From contig CAUYUJ010014260.1 in assembly GCA_963575745.1 (NCBI GenBank), positions 1,122,787-1,186,786 on the forward strand: DNA of 64,000 nucleotides. Reading direction: 5' to 3'. Shown in pieces: positions 1-10,122 of the stretch. Positions within the stretch are counted from its first letter, which is position 1, and each line of letters begins with the position of its first letter. The stretch is from Prorocentrum cordatum. Its lineage: Eukaryota; Sar; Dinophyceae; Prorocentrales; Prorocentraceae. The position numbers and the translations under genes are program-made. Under the pieces are notes generated by a model. It saw only the letters and a program-made list of their open reading frames with translations. It was not told where the DNA came from and searched no databases.

Positions 1-1084
1 CCACGGCAGCGGCGGCAGCGGCAGCGGCAGGGAGAGCTGAGTAGGTGACGAGACAAACAGTTAGCACAGGCCGTCCACGTATCAATCGGCGGGGCCGTCC
101 GAGCAACGAGAGAACAGGACGCTTTGTTTGCCAGGATGGAGTTCCGATGGGACGAATGGGAGGAAAGGATGACACTGAGTTCACAGCACCATCCGCCTGA
201 CAGCTTGTCCACAGCTAGAGCTCGAACACTCGGGGTGGGGAGCGAGGACGAGACAGGCAGAGAAAGCGGAAAGCAGGCCACCCCCAGGAGGGCTAGCCGA
301 CGAACCACCTCCGGGAGGCGAGAGAGAGAGAAGATAGAGGCGAGGGCAAGGGGCAGCTCCAATCGGCTGCTGGGTGCAGCATGTCCCGCAGACCATCGGC
401 CACCATGACGGCCCCAAGAGGCCCAACATAACCATTGAATTGACCTTCGTGATGCCATCCAGGGGAAAAAAGGGAACACGGGAGGGTAGGAAAAGAAGGT
501 ACGAAGGGCACGAGAACAAGGCTGCGAACACGGAGGGGGCGTTCCAGACCCGCGCCAGTTCAGGTGCCGCTCTGCACTACCTCACAGTGGCCCCGTCATG
601 CAAGATTGCGACCATTCCCGTCGGAGTTTGCTGGGCAACCTGATCCAACCTCCAGGCCCTCCACCCACCTTCTGTCTCCCCTCGCCTCCGCTTGCTGCTC
701 CTTCTCCCCCTTTCCCCTGGGGGCCGGCCGGATGGCGTGAGCCACCAGGACAAGCTCGGCGGCGAACCCAAGGTGAAGCGAGAGGGGGCAGAGGCTTGGT
801 GGTCTCCAGACCAGGTGGTGAGACACCCGGTGGTGACCCCGACTCCCCCCAAAAATAATTCTGGGTCACCACCGGGTTTGGGGACACGCGGTCGCCACGA
901 GGTTTTGCGTCTCCTGGGCCAGCCAGCGCTCAAAAACCGTTACCCAAATCGCCCAAAACTCACCACCAGGTGTTCTCACCACCACGTTTGGGGACCACCA
1001 ATCCACAACAAACGGCGGGGCTTCCCAGGCACCCCCGGGAAGGCTCGGGAAGCTCCGCCTGTTGAGGAGGGGCCCGCCCCCCCC
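1..1084. other. No supported gene; contains inverted repeats
   Basis: I see no convincing coding signal on either strand. The first 30 bases are a short GGCGGCAGC-type repeat. Around 800-990 there are GGTGGTGA/TCACCACC inverted repeats, described separately. Confidence 0.5.
826..876. repeat. Perfect 14-bp inverted repeat (hairpin)
   Basis: CCCGGTGGTGACCC at 826-839 is exactly complementary to GGGTCACCACCGGG at 863-876, with a 23-nt loop. A second, looser pair of arms (about 812-837 and 958-985) encloses it, so the stretch could fold as a nested cruciform. No function is assigned. Confidence 0.6.
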
Positions 1085-1131
1085 TTAAGGCCCCCTCCCC
1101 CGGGGGGCGCGCCGCCGGCAAGCACGCTCGC

Positions 1132-1430
1132 CCCTGGCATGTGCCAGCGAGGCCTCGTCGGCCAGCAGCCGGGTCACCACGTACCCTTTCGAGACGAGCT
1201 CGTCGATGGCCCCCTGGCCAAACACCCCCAGGTCGCAGCGCGGCCCCACGACGAAGTCCGCGCCGCGCAGGGCCTCGGGGCGGAGGCTCGAGAGGCCGGC
1301 CGTGCCGACCCTGGCTTGCACGCCCTCGAAGGTGAGGAGGAGGCACTCCTCGCCGCCGCCATCCTGGGGGTGCTGACGCTGTGTGCGGTGACTTCCTCTC
1401 TCCCTCTCTCTCCCTCTCTCTCCCTCTCTC

Positions 1431-1472
<42 letters not shown>

Positions 1473-1739
1473 TCTCTCCCTCCCTCTCTCTCTCCCTCTC
1501 CCTCTCTCTCTCTCACAGGAGCACCACCACCCGACCACCCGACCTCACGCCTCCCACGCGGGCGACGCCTCCGCCCACAGCAGGCGCTCCTCCTCGGGAG
1601 CGAGCGCCGGCAGCGGCGGGGCGGCGCCCGGGTGTGCGGAGACACGGGGATGGGCCCACGGGGCAGTCCTGCCGCGTGCCTTCGCCCGAGGCAGCTCCCT
1701 GAACGGACGCACCCCTGGGGCCCATCGCTGGGGCTGCAC
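1132..1739 (-). CDS. Hypothetical protein, two-exon fragment with a possible GC-AG intron
   Basis: Two minus-strand open segments join in phase. The upper segment, about 1739-1551, ends ..ASPAWE before a GCGTGAG donor at 1550. The lower segment, 1378 to about 1132, starts after an ACACAG acceptor and contains a protein-like stretch (EECLLLTFEGVQARV, then ADFVVGPRCDLGVFG, then AIDELVSKGYVVTRLLADEA). Both boundaries are phase 0. The 172-nt intron would hold the (GA)n tract, which otherwise gives a meaningless RERERE translation. GC donors are known in dinoflagellates. I do not recognise the family. The 5' and 3' ends are not defined, and the lower end may be a GCGAGC donor near 1131. The splice model is inference. 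Confidence 0.4.
1394..1516. repeat. (CT)n microsatellite, interrupted
   Basis: About 120 bp of CTCTCT with CCC interruptions. It lies inside the proposed intron of the flanking minus-strand gene fragment. Confidence 0.9.
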
Positions 1740-2334
1740 ATCGCAATGCCAATGCTCGGCTTGGGTGGCCGCAGCCCGTGATCTGTCACGCCTCGCGTCC
1801 TCCTCGTGGCCGGGTGCATGATTGGACCTGGGTGCCTGCTGTGCGTGGTTTCTGGTACCCCGCCCTCCCTTGCCTCTCCCGCCTCTCCCGCCTCGAGGCC
1901 CCTTGTGGCTTGCTGGTGGCCCCCTGCTCGATTTTCAGGGCCGGAACCCGTGACCCGCGGCCTCGGGTAAGTCGTGGCGTCCTCATGGCCCTCCGGGGCG
2001 GCGTCAGCATTCGATCTTGGCGCCCGTGGACTGCAGCCTCTGAAGGCGTCGCGATTGACAGCTCAGGCGCTTGCTGCCCGACTGTGGGCCGTTGTGCCGC
2101 GATCAGGGTTCAGGCCTGACGCGTTCCAAGCTGGCTTCCAAACGTGGGCCCGATGGCCAAATCGCCCTCCCCTGTCGTTTTCGGAGGGCGAGTTGCGACA
2201 ACGGCAGTCTAACATCGGTCCCCGCCCGGAACCCCCTCCTGGGGTCAAGACGCACCAGCCTTCCGAGCTGCGTCCGGCCGCTGTGACGACAGAGCCACAT
2301 GTCCGGCGTCTCGACTCGCCCTCCTCTGTCATTC

Positions 2335-2480
2335 TCGTGCTCCGAGATGTCCAGCTCCAGGATCTGGCCGGAGCTGCCGCTCACGTCGCACGCCTCCCCC
2401 GTGGCCGCTCTCCGCGCCGCCCGCCCGCGCAGCTCGCCGACGGCGACCAGCGAGCCCTCGCGCAGGGGCGGCGCGGCCAT
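2335..2480 (-). CDS. Hypothetical exon, family unknown
   Basis: A minus-strand segment starting at an ATG at 2480 reads MAAPPLREGSLVAVGELRG, and further on SSGQILELDISEHE. The composition is much more protein-like than the neighbouring Arg/Pro/Gly frames. After ISEHE the sequence enters a local duplication: GCCCTCCyCTGTCrTTyTCG recurs on the plus strand near 2163 and 2319. The exon probably ends before or at that point. Upstream (2480-2770) is very GC-rich and gives no clear acceptor. This could be a first exon or a chance open frame. Confidence 0.25.
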
Positions 2481-3094
2481 GGCGGGCAGCCGCGCGGCCG
2501 CCGCCGCGCATGGCCGCCCGAGGCCCTCGTCCTAGACGCGCGGGCGGGGGCCCCGCCCGCCCGGGGCCTGGGCGCCTGCGCGGCGTCAGCGGGCCTCGAG
2601 CCGACGAGGTCGAGGCCGGCGAGGCAGGCCTGCTGCAGAAGGCAGCTCCTGGGGCGCCTTCGCGGGAAGAGCCTTGGCGGCGCGCAGAGCGGGACAGGGG
2701 GAGGGGGGAAGGCTCCTCAGAAGGCGGCTGCTTCTTATAGAAGGCGCGGGCCTCACATGCATAGAGAAGGCCCACGCCTGCTAAGAATCGTGGGTGCTTT
2801 TTAAGAAGCCCTCACCCTCCCCCTGCCCCCCTCTACGCGTGGTCGAGAGCGGGAGACTTGGGGGGCGACCGCGCCAGATCTGGCCACGCTGGGCCCAGGG
2901 TGCAGCCAGAGTGCGCCAGACTCAGCGGGGTGAAACCGGACTGGGCCGTTGCTGTACACGGACAGTCCGCCACTGGGCCATTGTGCCCAGTGGGCGTGTG
3001 AGGATGCTTGATGTTGTCAGGGAGGTTGCTTTAGCTTTCTACGCCCTCCCCCTCGGCCCAGACGTCCCGTTGGGTCGCCACCTGTGAAATTGCT

Positions 3095-3620
3095 TTCCAG
3101 CGCTCTTCGGCCTCCAAACAGGCCAGATGGCCTCAAAGACGGCTTCCAAGGCAATCAAGATGACACCAAGACGGCCCCAGATGGCCCAAGACGGCTCAAG
3201 AGGCTTCCAAGACAGCCTCAAGACAGCTCAATAGGCTCCAAAGACGGCCCAAGAGGGCTCCAACAGGCCCTCTAAGAGAGCTTGAGGAAGAAAACACCAT
3301 TCGGGCTGTTCGGGCTTTGTGCGGGCTTCCGACCGCCCAAGATGGCCCAAGAGGCCTCCAAAATAGCTCTAAGACAGCCCATGAGGCCCCCAAGGGGGCT
3401 CGAGTCGGCCCAAGAGGATCCCTGGATCGCCGATGGCCCAGAGAGGCCCCCAAAGACGGCCTCCGAAGGCGTCAGACGGGCCAATCGCCTCATTAAGACG
3501 GCCCACGAGGCCCCAAGAGGCCCCCAAGAGTTCCCCCAGGAGGCTCCCCAAGAGGCCCCGAAGAGTTCCCACAGGAGACTCCCAGGAGGTCCCCAGGAGG
3601 CCCCGGTCCCAAAAAGCTTT
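3095..3620 (+). repeat. CAAGACGGCCC-type degenerate array
   Basis: Degenerate tandem copies of a unit like CCAAGACGGCCCAAGAGGCC. An AT-richer insert at about 3284-3325 ends CTTCCGACCGCCC. The same architecture recurs at about ten other places here. All frames are open, giving Pro/Arg/Gly-rich translations that I do not regard as proteins. Confidence 0.85.
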
Positions 3621-3639
3621 CTCCTCCTCGTCATCATTG

Positions 3640-3671
3640 TCTCTCTTTCCTACTCCTCCTCCGCCTCCTCC

Positions 3672-3706
<35 letters not shown>

Positions 3707-3722
3707 CTCCTCCTCCTCTCGA
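3640..3722. repeat. (TCC)n microsatellite
   Basis: About 80 bp of TCC/TCT triplets. Confidence 0.9.
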
Positions 3723-4119
3723 CCGCGCGGATGAAAACGATGTCGGGATCGCGACCCACCCCAATTCAGACCACTCGCTGAATTGCCGCGGGGTGTGAAC
3801 TCGAACTCCTTCTCACCGCGCGGAGGAAGACGAGGTCGAGATCTCGACCAGTCCATTTCATACCACGTGTCGGAGATACGCTGTTCCTACACTCAGCCTC
3901 CTTCCTGCAGCGCTGTTGCACTTGCACGGTGGCGATGTTTGTCGCAAGCAGCTGGACAAAAATAATAATGCCACGGACATACTGGCACGACGAATTGAAT
4001 ATCCCAGGGGTTGCAAGCCATGATGCTGGTGTTTCCGATCGGACCCATACCTCTTATCTTTCATATCATAGGATGGGGTAGTGCTTGTTCTTTACATCCT
4101 AGCATGGGGGCTTTGTTAC

Positions 4120-4440
4120 TGTAATGGTACCTCCACCTCTCCGCCTCCCCATTTCCGCCAAACTCTTCATACTTAGAACGTCTCGCGCAGACTTTGGAGT
4201 CCCTCACTTACTCACCCACCTTCCTCGCGCACTCATGGTAAACGCCAAGCCCAGTCATAGCCAGGCTCACCCATAGTCAGCTTAGTCATACTCAGACTTC
4301 CCAGCGAGCAATCACTGCCTTCCGATCTCTCACGCTTAGACTCACCCACAATCAGGATCACCCGCACACAGACTCACTCACACTCAGACTCAAACGCGCT
4401 TAGTCTCTCACACTCAGACCACGCACATCAATACCCAATC
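4120..4440. repeat. CACTCAGACTCAC-type low-complexity repeat, copy 1
   Basis: Irregular repeats of ACTCACACTCAGACTCACCC. A related block with the same neighbours occurs at 7210-7490. Both precede 153-bp satellite units, so the pair forms a larger duplicated module. Confidence 0.7.
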
Positions 4441-4990
4441 ATAGTCAAACACTTAGTTCTCGACGCGATGTGGCAGGCGCGGCACTTGGGCACCCCAAAG
4501 AGGAGAAACCACGGGGTAGGACACGTGCCGGTTTCGATGTCCCCGACCCCTATTGCTTTAAGAGTCCCGTCATCACCGCGATGTAGCAAGCGTGGCGTGT
4601 GGACACCCCAATGAAAGAGCCGCCAAAGGGTTGGACACTTCCCTTTCGGGACCACATTGTGTGGATGTTTCTGAGGAGGCGCTCGTTTGGAATCCTCAGC
4701 GCCTCCGTTTTGAAAGCGCCGTGACGACCTCGATCTGGCACTTGGGCATCGAAGAGGGAGACCGCCAGGGAGTAAGATGCGTGCCCAGTCGCGGCCAAAT
4801 GGTGGGGATGCCTCGGACGAAGCGCTTGTTTGGAGTCTCCGGCCCATCTGTTTTGAAGGCCCAGTGATCACAACGATGTAGCAGACGTGGCTCGTAGGCA
4901 CCCAAAGGAGCAGCCGCCAGGGGGTGTCACGGTGTTACACTTGCCTGTTCGCGGCCAGATTGCGTGGAGGTTTCGTCCCCAGCCCCTGGC
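4440..4990. repeat. About 153-bp satellite, block 1
   Basis: Tandem units of about 150-155 bp. Shared landmarks are GGGGATGCCTCGGACGAAGC, then ATCACCGCGATGTAGCAGGC, then GGCACCCCAAGGAGGAGCCG. Units are diverged. The period is close to 51 codons, but the frame is not kept between all units. Confidence 0.8.
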
Positions 4991-5690
4991 TTTTAAAAAG
5001 ACCATCATCACCCCAATACAGCAGGCGTACCACATCGACACCCCAACACGAAGGAACTGACAGCGAGAGGGACACCTGGTTCCCGCCGCCACACACCACC
5101 AGAACGCGCAGTCTCATGCCGTAGTGCCACTACGACGAGATCTTGCAAGCGGCTGCCTGCGCATGTGCAATATGCATCCGCGCGGGACAAGCCCGGCCCA
5201 CGACTGGGTTGCACAACCTGCACATGGCCGCCACGGAAACGATACGCGGCGGGGCGTGGCCGGCTACGCCAAAGCGCCGTGCAGGAGGGACAAAGCACAC
5301 AACCCACCAGGTGGGGAGCAGACTGCAGGCGCGACGAAGAGCCCCGTGAGCCACCGCGAGAACCTACACGCGCTCGGGAGGCGAACGGCCCCGACGAGGT
5401 AGAGCAGCCACCCCAAAAGAAGGGGGGGAGGGAGGAGCAGAGGAGTGGGGGGTACACGCGGCCCACACACACATTCAAATTGTGGCCCGAGGGCCCCCGT
5501 GCAGAAATGGGGGAGAAGAGCAAGCAACGGCGACAAAAGATCTCCCCTGACCATGGTGGCCGGCGATACGGAACACAAGCCTCAGGCGCAGCCGTACAAG
5601 CAGGAGAGGCAGGAGACCTGGAAGCGGCAGGCTGAGATACGTCTACTCCCTGAAGTATCGACTGTGAAGACTGCGCTTACCGATGTTGGA
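4991..5690. other. No supported gene
   Basis: Several frames are open on both strands (up to about 170 codons), but they overlap each other and show no recognisable domain. I see nothing else here. Confidence 0.4.
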
Positions 5691-6200
5691 TACTGTGTGA
5701 TGGCGGTGATCAATGTGATCTTACTCCCGACAAGGGCCGTGTTCTGAAATGGTGGTGAGCTGTACGGTATTGCCTCTGAGCGGGGCGTGCTCTGGCTGAG
5801 TGGTTGTCAATACGTCAGCCCCTCGCAAGGCCTTGTCCTGGCGTGTGAGTCCGGTCAATGTTGGATGTACTGGCCTATCCGCGACTTTAGACTGGTGGTG
5901 GTTGTCAGCATGTTACTGCCCCTAGGCGGGGCATTTTCTGTAATGGTGATGATCTGTATCTCATTGCCCCTGAGCGGGGCTTCGTTCGGGCACGATAGTG
6001 GTCTACATGATATTCCCCTGAGCTGGGCCTTGTCCTGGGATGGAGCAGATCGGCATGTTCGTGACCCTGAACGGGGCTTTTTGCTGGAACGTTGCGCTTG
6101 CAAGTTTGAGATACTGTGTGATGGCGATCAACATGCTGTTGCCCCTGTGTCGGACTTTATGGAATGGTGCTGATCAGTGTGGTATTGCCCCCGAGCTGGC
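5690..6200. repeat. About 48-bp tandem repeat
   Basis: Units contain TTGCCCCTGAGCGGGGCTTT and TGGTGATCTGTATG. Clear unit starts near 5923, 5970, 6016 and 6064 give a period of about 47-50 bp. The plus frame is open through most of it, as expected for a period near 16 codons. Confidence 0.75.
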
Positions 6201-6377
6201 GCTGCCTTCCCCCTCCTCCCCTCGGCGCCTGGCTCTCGTTCGCCCCATGCCCCTCCGTAGGCCTCATACTTGGTGTTTGTCCCTGTACGTGCGCATGTCG
6301 CGGGCATTTCTGCCGCGCAGGCTGACTCTGCGAATTCCCACCGCCCGCCGGCCGGCTTTGCCCTTGTAGCCGGTACT

Positions 6378-7075
6378 TCTAGCGAGCCAGCGAGAGGGAC
6401 ACTTGCCAGTTCGCGCCCAGCCTTTGGGAACGTCTCGAGCGAGGCGCTCGTCTGGTGTCCCCGGCTCCTATCCTTTGGAAGCCCCGTGATCTCCGCGATG
6501 TAGCGGGTGCGTCCCTTGGGCGAACCAAGGAGGAGCCGCCAGGGAGAAGGACACCTGACCGCTCGCAGACAGGTTGGTGGGATGCCTCGAGCGAGGCGCT
6601 CGTTTGGGAGTCACCGGCTCCTCTGCATGGAGAGCCCCGTGGCCACCGCGACGTGGCAGACGTGGCGCCCGGGCACCCCAAGGAGGAGCCGCCAAGGGTG
6701 TTTAGACACGTGCCCATGCGCGGCCAACGCGTGGGGATGTTTCGAGCGAGGGCTCGTCTCGATCGCTCTGTCCTGAGGGCCTCGTGGTCACCGCGATGTG
6801 GCAGGCGTGGCACTCGGGCACCTCAGGGAGGACCCGCCAGGTGGGCAGATCGAGAGGATATCCTCAGCTAGGCGCATGCATTTGCACCTCCGACTCCTTT
6901 CGTCTCAGATCCCCATGACCACCGTGATGCAGCAAATATTCTGGGCACCATAAAGGCGAGCCCGCGAGGGTCTGTTAGATCAGCCCGATTGTGGGGGTGT
7001 CCATAGCGAAGCGATGGCTTAGGCACCCTCCGACTCCTTCCTTTGGAACGCTGAGTCGCCACAGACGAAGACTCT
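6378..7075. repeat. About 153-bp satellite, block 2
   Basis: At least four units of the family seen at 4440-4990. GATGCCTCGAGCGAGGCGCT and its variants begin near 6429, 6581 and 6736, spaced 152-155 bp. The last unit (about 6890-7075) is more diverged. Confidence 0.8.
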
Positions 7076-7209
7076 CTGACTCAGACGCTAGCAGAGGGAA
7101 GTGCCAGGAAATGATATCCACGTTTGGGGATCCCTGCGTCGAGTAATTAGTGTGGCGCCTCCGCCTACGCTCCTTACTGAAACGCCTCCCTCGCGCATCC
7201 ATGCACGAC

Positions 7210-7490
7210 TCTGTCTAGTCATACTCAGGTCCACAGGTACTGAGCAGAATCATGATCAGGCTTACCCACACTCAGTCACTCATACACCCGATCGCTCACA
7301 CTCAGACTCACCCCGACTCGGGCACACTCAGAATCAAGCTCAGATCCACTCGCCCTCAGACTCTTTCACAACCAGACTCAAGCGCTCAGACCACTCACGG
7401 TCAGAAGCACCCACACTCAGCTTAGTCACAACTTACTTGACTTGTACCTACCCAACTCATATCATCCACACTCTGACCCGAACGCAATCG
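7210..7490. repeat. CACTCAGACTCAC-type low-complexity repeat, copy 2
   Basis: Second block of the ACTCAGACTCACCC family. It is immediately followed by 153-bp satellite units, as at 4120-4440. Confidence 0.7.
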
Positions 7491-7514
7491 CACCGCATGT
7501 TCAGAGTCACCCGT

Positions 7515-7815
7515 GCTCGACGGGGTGTTGCAGGGGTGGCGTTTTGGGCACCCCAAGGAGGACACCTGCCCGTTTGCGCCCAGACTGTGGGGATGTCTCG
7601 AGCGAGGCGCTCGTCTGACGTTCCCGAAATCCTTCCTATTGGCAGCCTCATTATCACCGCGATATCGCAGGCATAGCAAATGGGAACCCCAAGGAGAAGC
7701 CGTCCGAGGGGTGTTGCATATCCCCGTTCTCGGCCAGATTGCGGGGATGCCTCGGGCAAGGCTGTCGTTTGGCGACCCCGGCTCCTCTCCTCTCAAAGTT
7801 TGCGGCGCGCACAAG
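7515..7815. repeat. About 153-bp satellite, block 3
   Basis: Two units: GGGGATGTCTCGAGCGAGGC near 7589 and GGGGATGCCTCGGGCAAGGC near 7745, 155 bp apart. Confidence 0.8.
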
Positions 7816-8011
7816 GGGGTATGGGGAGGGGGGAACGCTTATTAGAACGAGGCTGTTTCTTGGAAGGCGCTGGCCCTGCATCTATGAAGCCCGCGCCTTC
7901 AAGGAAGCAGGGATGATTCTAAGACGCCCGCTCTGCGCGTGGCTGATAAAGCCTGAAAAAGCCGCCTTCGAGGCCGGGCCGACAAGCGCGGGCGCGCTCC
8001 TGCGCGGAGAC

Positions 8012-8090
8012 CTTCGCAAAGCCGCGGTGCTCCAGGAGCGGCCGGCAGATGGCGACGAGGCCGCGCCGGGCCGCGTGGTGCAGCGCCGTC
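8012..8090 (-). CDS. Ankyrin-repeat exon (single repeat)
   Basis: The minus strand encodes GGRTALHHAARRGLVAICR followed by PLLEHRGFAK, which fits an ankyrin repeat (G-x-TALHxAAxxG-x-x-x-x-x-x-LLE-x-x-G). A plausible acceptor GTGGAGGCAG precedes the exon at 8090. A GCGAAG|GTCTCC donor follows at 8012, giving a 79-nt exon. Ankyrin repeats mediate protein-protein contacts, so partner and location cannot be inferred. Immediately upstream on the minus strand lie (GAC)n and (GGA)n tracts giving poly-Asp and poly-Glu, more likely intronic than coding. Other exons of this gene were not found. It may be a functional exon or a relic. Confidence 0.5.
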
Positions 8091-8114
8091 CTGCCTCCAC
8101 GGCAGGAGGAGGGC

Positions 8115-8130
8115 GTCGCCGTCGTCGTCG

Positions 8131-8161
<31 letters not shown>

Positions 8162-8215
8162 GGTCGTCGTCCTCGTCGTCGTCGTTGTCGTCGTCGTCGT
8201 CGTATTCTGCTTTCC
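8115..8215. repeat. (GTC)n microsatellite
   Basis: Trinucleotide GTC/CTC tract, about 100 bp, next to the ankyrin exon. Confidence 0.9.
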
Positions 8216-8282
8216 TCGTCGTTGTCGTGCGCCGAAGTCCGGGGGTAGATGTGTTTGGACGTGTCTGGCCCTCCTGGGCCCC

Positions 8283-8545
8283 TGGAGGCCCTTCTCCTCC
8301 TCGTCCCCCTCCTCCTCCTCCTCCTCCTCCTCCTCCTCCTCCTCCTCCTCCTCCTCCTTCTCCTTCTCCTCCTCCTCGTCCTCCTGCTCCTCCTCCTTCC
8401 CCTCCTCCCCCTCCCCCTCCCCTCCCTCGTCCTCCTGCCCCTCAGCCCTTCTCCTCCTCCTCCTCCTGCCCCTTAGCCCTTCTCCTCCTCCTCCTCCTCC
8501 TTCTCCTTCTCCTCCTCCTCCTCCTCCTCCTCCTCCTCCTCCTCG
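8283..8545. repeat. (TCC)n tract
   Basis: About 260 bp of TCC with TTCTCC, CCCCTC and CTGCCC interruptions. It is a long homopyrimidine run that also reads as poly-Glu/poly-Arg on the minus strand, giving spurious ORFs. Confidence 0.95.
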
Positions 8546-9435
8546 AGGGGGCGGGAGAGTGGGAGGCAGACGTGCAGACGCACGCGGGCAGGCCTCGGAG
8601 CCTGGCCGGCCCCAGCGCATAACCAGACTTGGCGGCTCTGCTGGGCCTTCGCTGGGGCCGCGCCCGTGACGGCTGGTGGGGTTGCCATCCCCGCGGCCAG
8701 CGGGGGAGGCTAGAGGCCTCCCAGAGGAGGTCAGAGCAGACGGGGTCGGAAGATCGCGCCGCAATCGCCGACGCACCGCCCACGCATCGACGGTGCACCG
8801 GCGATGCACCGGCGACGTTGGCGATGCATCGGCGACGTCGGCGTGGAGAAAATCGGGCTCCACATCGAGCCGCCATCCTGCGACCCCGTCCGCTCCGACC
8901 CCATCTAAGAGGCCTGGAGAGAAGCGGGTGGAAGGACAGGGCAGGGAAAGAGGAGGTGGAAGAATCAGAAGGGTTTCTGTCGACCGCGCGCCGGCTCGAC
9001 GGGTTGCACTGTGGCCGCTTCAAATGAGCACGCGGTTGCGTAAGCGGCCTGTGCGTGGTGCCGTGCCTTGCTGGCGCCACCCGCCTCTGTGTGACAAGGG
9101 CATGTGGGACGAGAAGTGCGAGGGATAGAGTGACTGGACGATGACGAAAAGAGTACGAGCAGGAGGAATAGCAAGACCACGTTTCCGCAAAGCCACCAGA
9201 AAAGAACACGGGATTAAGCAGTACGGAGTCTGCGCCAAAGTCGAGGAAGAGAAGAAACATAGGCAGCGGAGCGTCGTGTTTGGAAACAACGGACGAATGG
9301 ATCGGTGTCGAACCCCGCGCTCCTCCCGAGCGGCTGAGCTCTCATCGGAGTCCCCTCTTCCTCTCTTCCTCCCACAGTCGCCCCCGCACCCCGCCTCTTC
9401 TTCCCTTTTTTCACCCCAAGTGGTCAACTGCCGCT
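8546..9435. other. No supported gene; short GGCGATGCACC minisatellite
   Basis: Near 8780-8850 there is a short tandem of CGGCGATGCACCGGCGACG. The ORFs across the rest overlap and lack domain features. Confidence 0.4.
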
Positions 9436-9582
9436 CATGCTACTGCTGCGTTTCGTCCTCCCCTCTCCTCCTTCTCCTGCTCCTGCTCCCGCTCCTGCTC
9501 CTGCTCCTTCTCCTCCTCCTCTTCCTTCTCCTCCTCCTCCTCCTCCTCCTCTTCCTCCTCCTCCTCCTCCTCTTCTCTCGCT
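9436..9582. repeat. (TCC)n tract
   Basis: About 145 bp of TCC with GCTCCT interruptions. Confidence 0.95.
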
Positions 9583-9754
9583 GCACGGGCATAAGCCGTA
9601 CAGCTGTTCCGTCCATGCGGCGCTGAAGAAGACATGTTCGCATAAGCCGACTCGGGCGCAGTGGCCAACAAATTAAGCTGCGGACAAATGCGGAAAATCA
9701 GCATGGCAAAGAGTGCAGGAGAAAGTTGAGGAGCCCGCAAGAGCAAAGAGCGCT

Positions 9755-10122
9755 GGCCTCCTCCTCCTCGTCCTCCTCCTTCTCCTCCTCCTCTTCATCA
9801 TCATCTTCCTCCTCCTCCTCCTCCTCCTCCTCCTTCACCTCGTGCTCCCTCCTCCATCCTCCACCTCCTCCGTCCTCCTCCTTCCTCCTTCCTCCTTCCC
9901 TCCTCCTCCTTCCTCCTCCTCCTCCTCCTCCTCCTCCTCCTCCATCCTCCATCCTCCTCTCTCTCCTCCTCCTCCCTCCTCGCTCCTCTCTCTCCTCCCT
10001 CTCTCCCTCTCCTCCTCCTCCTCCTCCTCCTCCTCCTCCTCCTCCTCCTCGTCCTCCGCCTCCTCCTCCTCCTCCTCCTCCTCCTCCTCCTCCTCCTCCT
10101 CCTCCTCCCTCTCCTGTTCGCC
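9755..10122. repeat. (TCC)n tract, longest interrupted block
   Basis: About 370 bp of TCC-rich sequence with TCATCATC, CATCC and TCTCTC interruptions. Long poly-Glu, poly-Arg and poly-Gly frames on the minus strand come from this tract. Confidence 0.95.

Noticed and set aside
7919-8863. Long minus-strand ORF (314 codons) across the TCC tract
   Set aside because: Most of it is poly-Glu and poly-Gly encoded by (GGA)n. Only the 79-nt ankyrin exon at its 3' end is supported.
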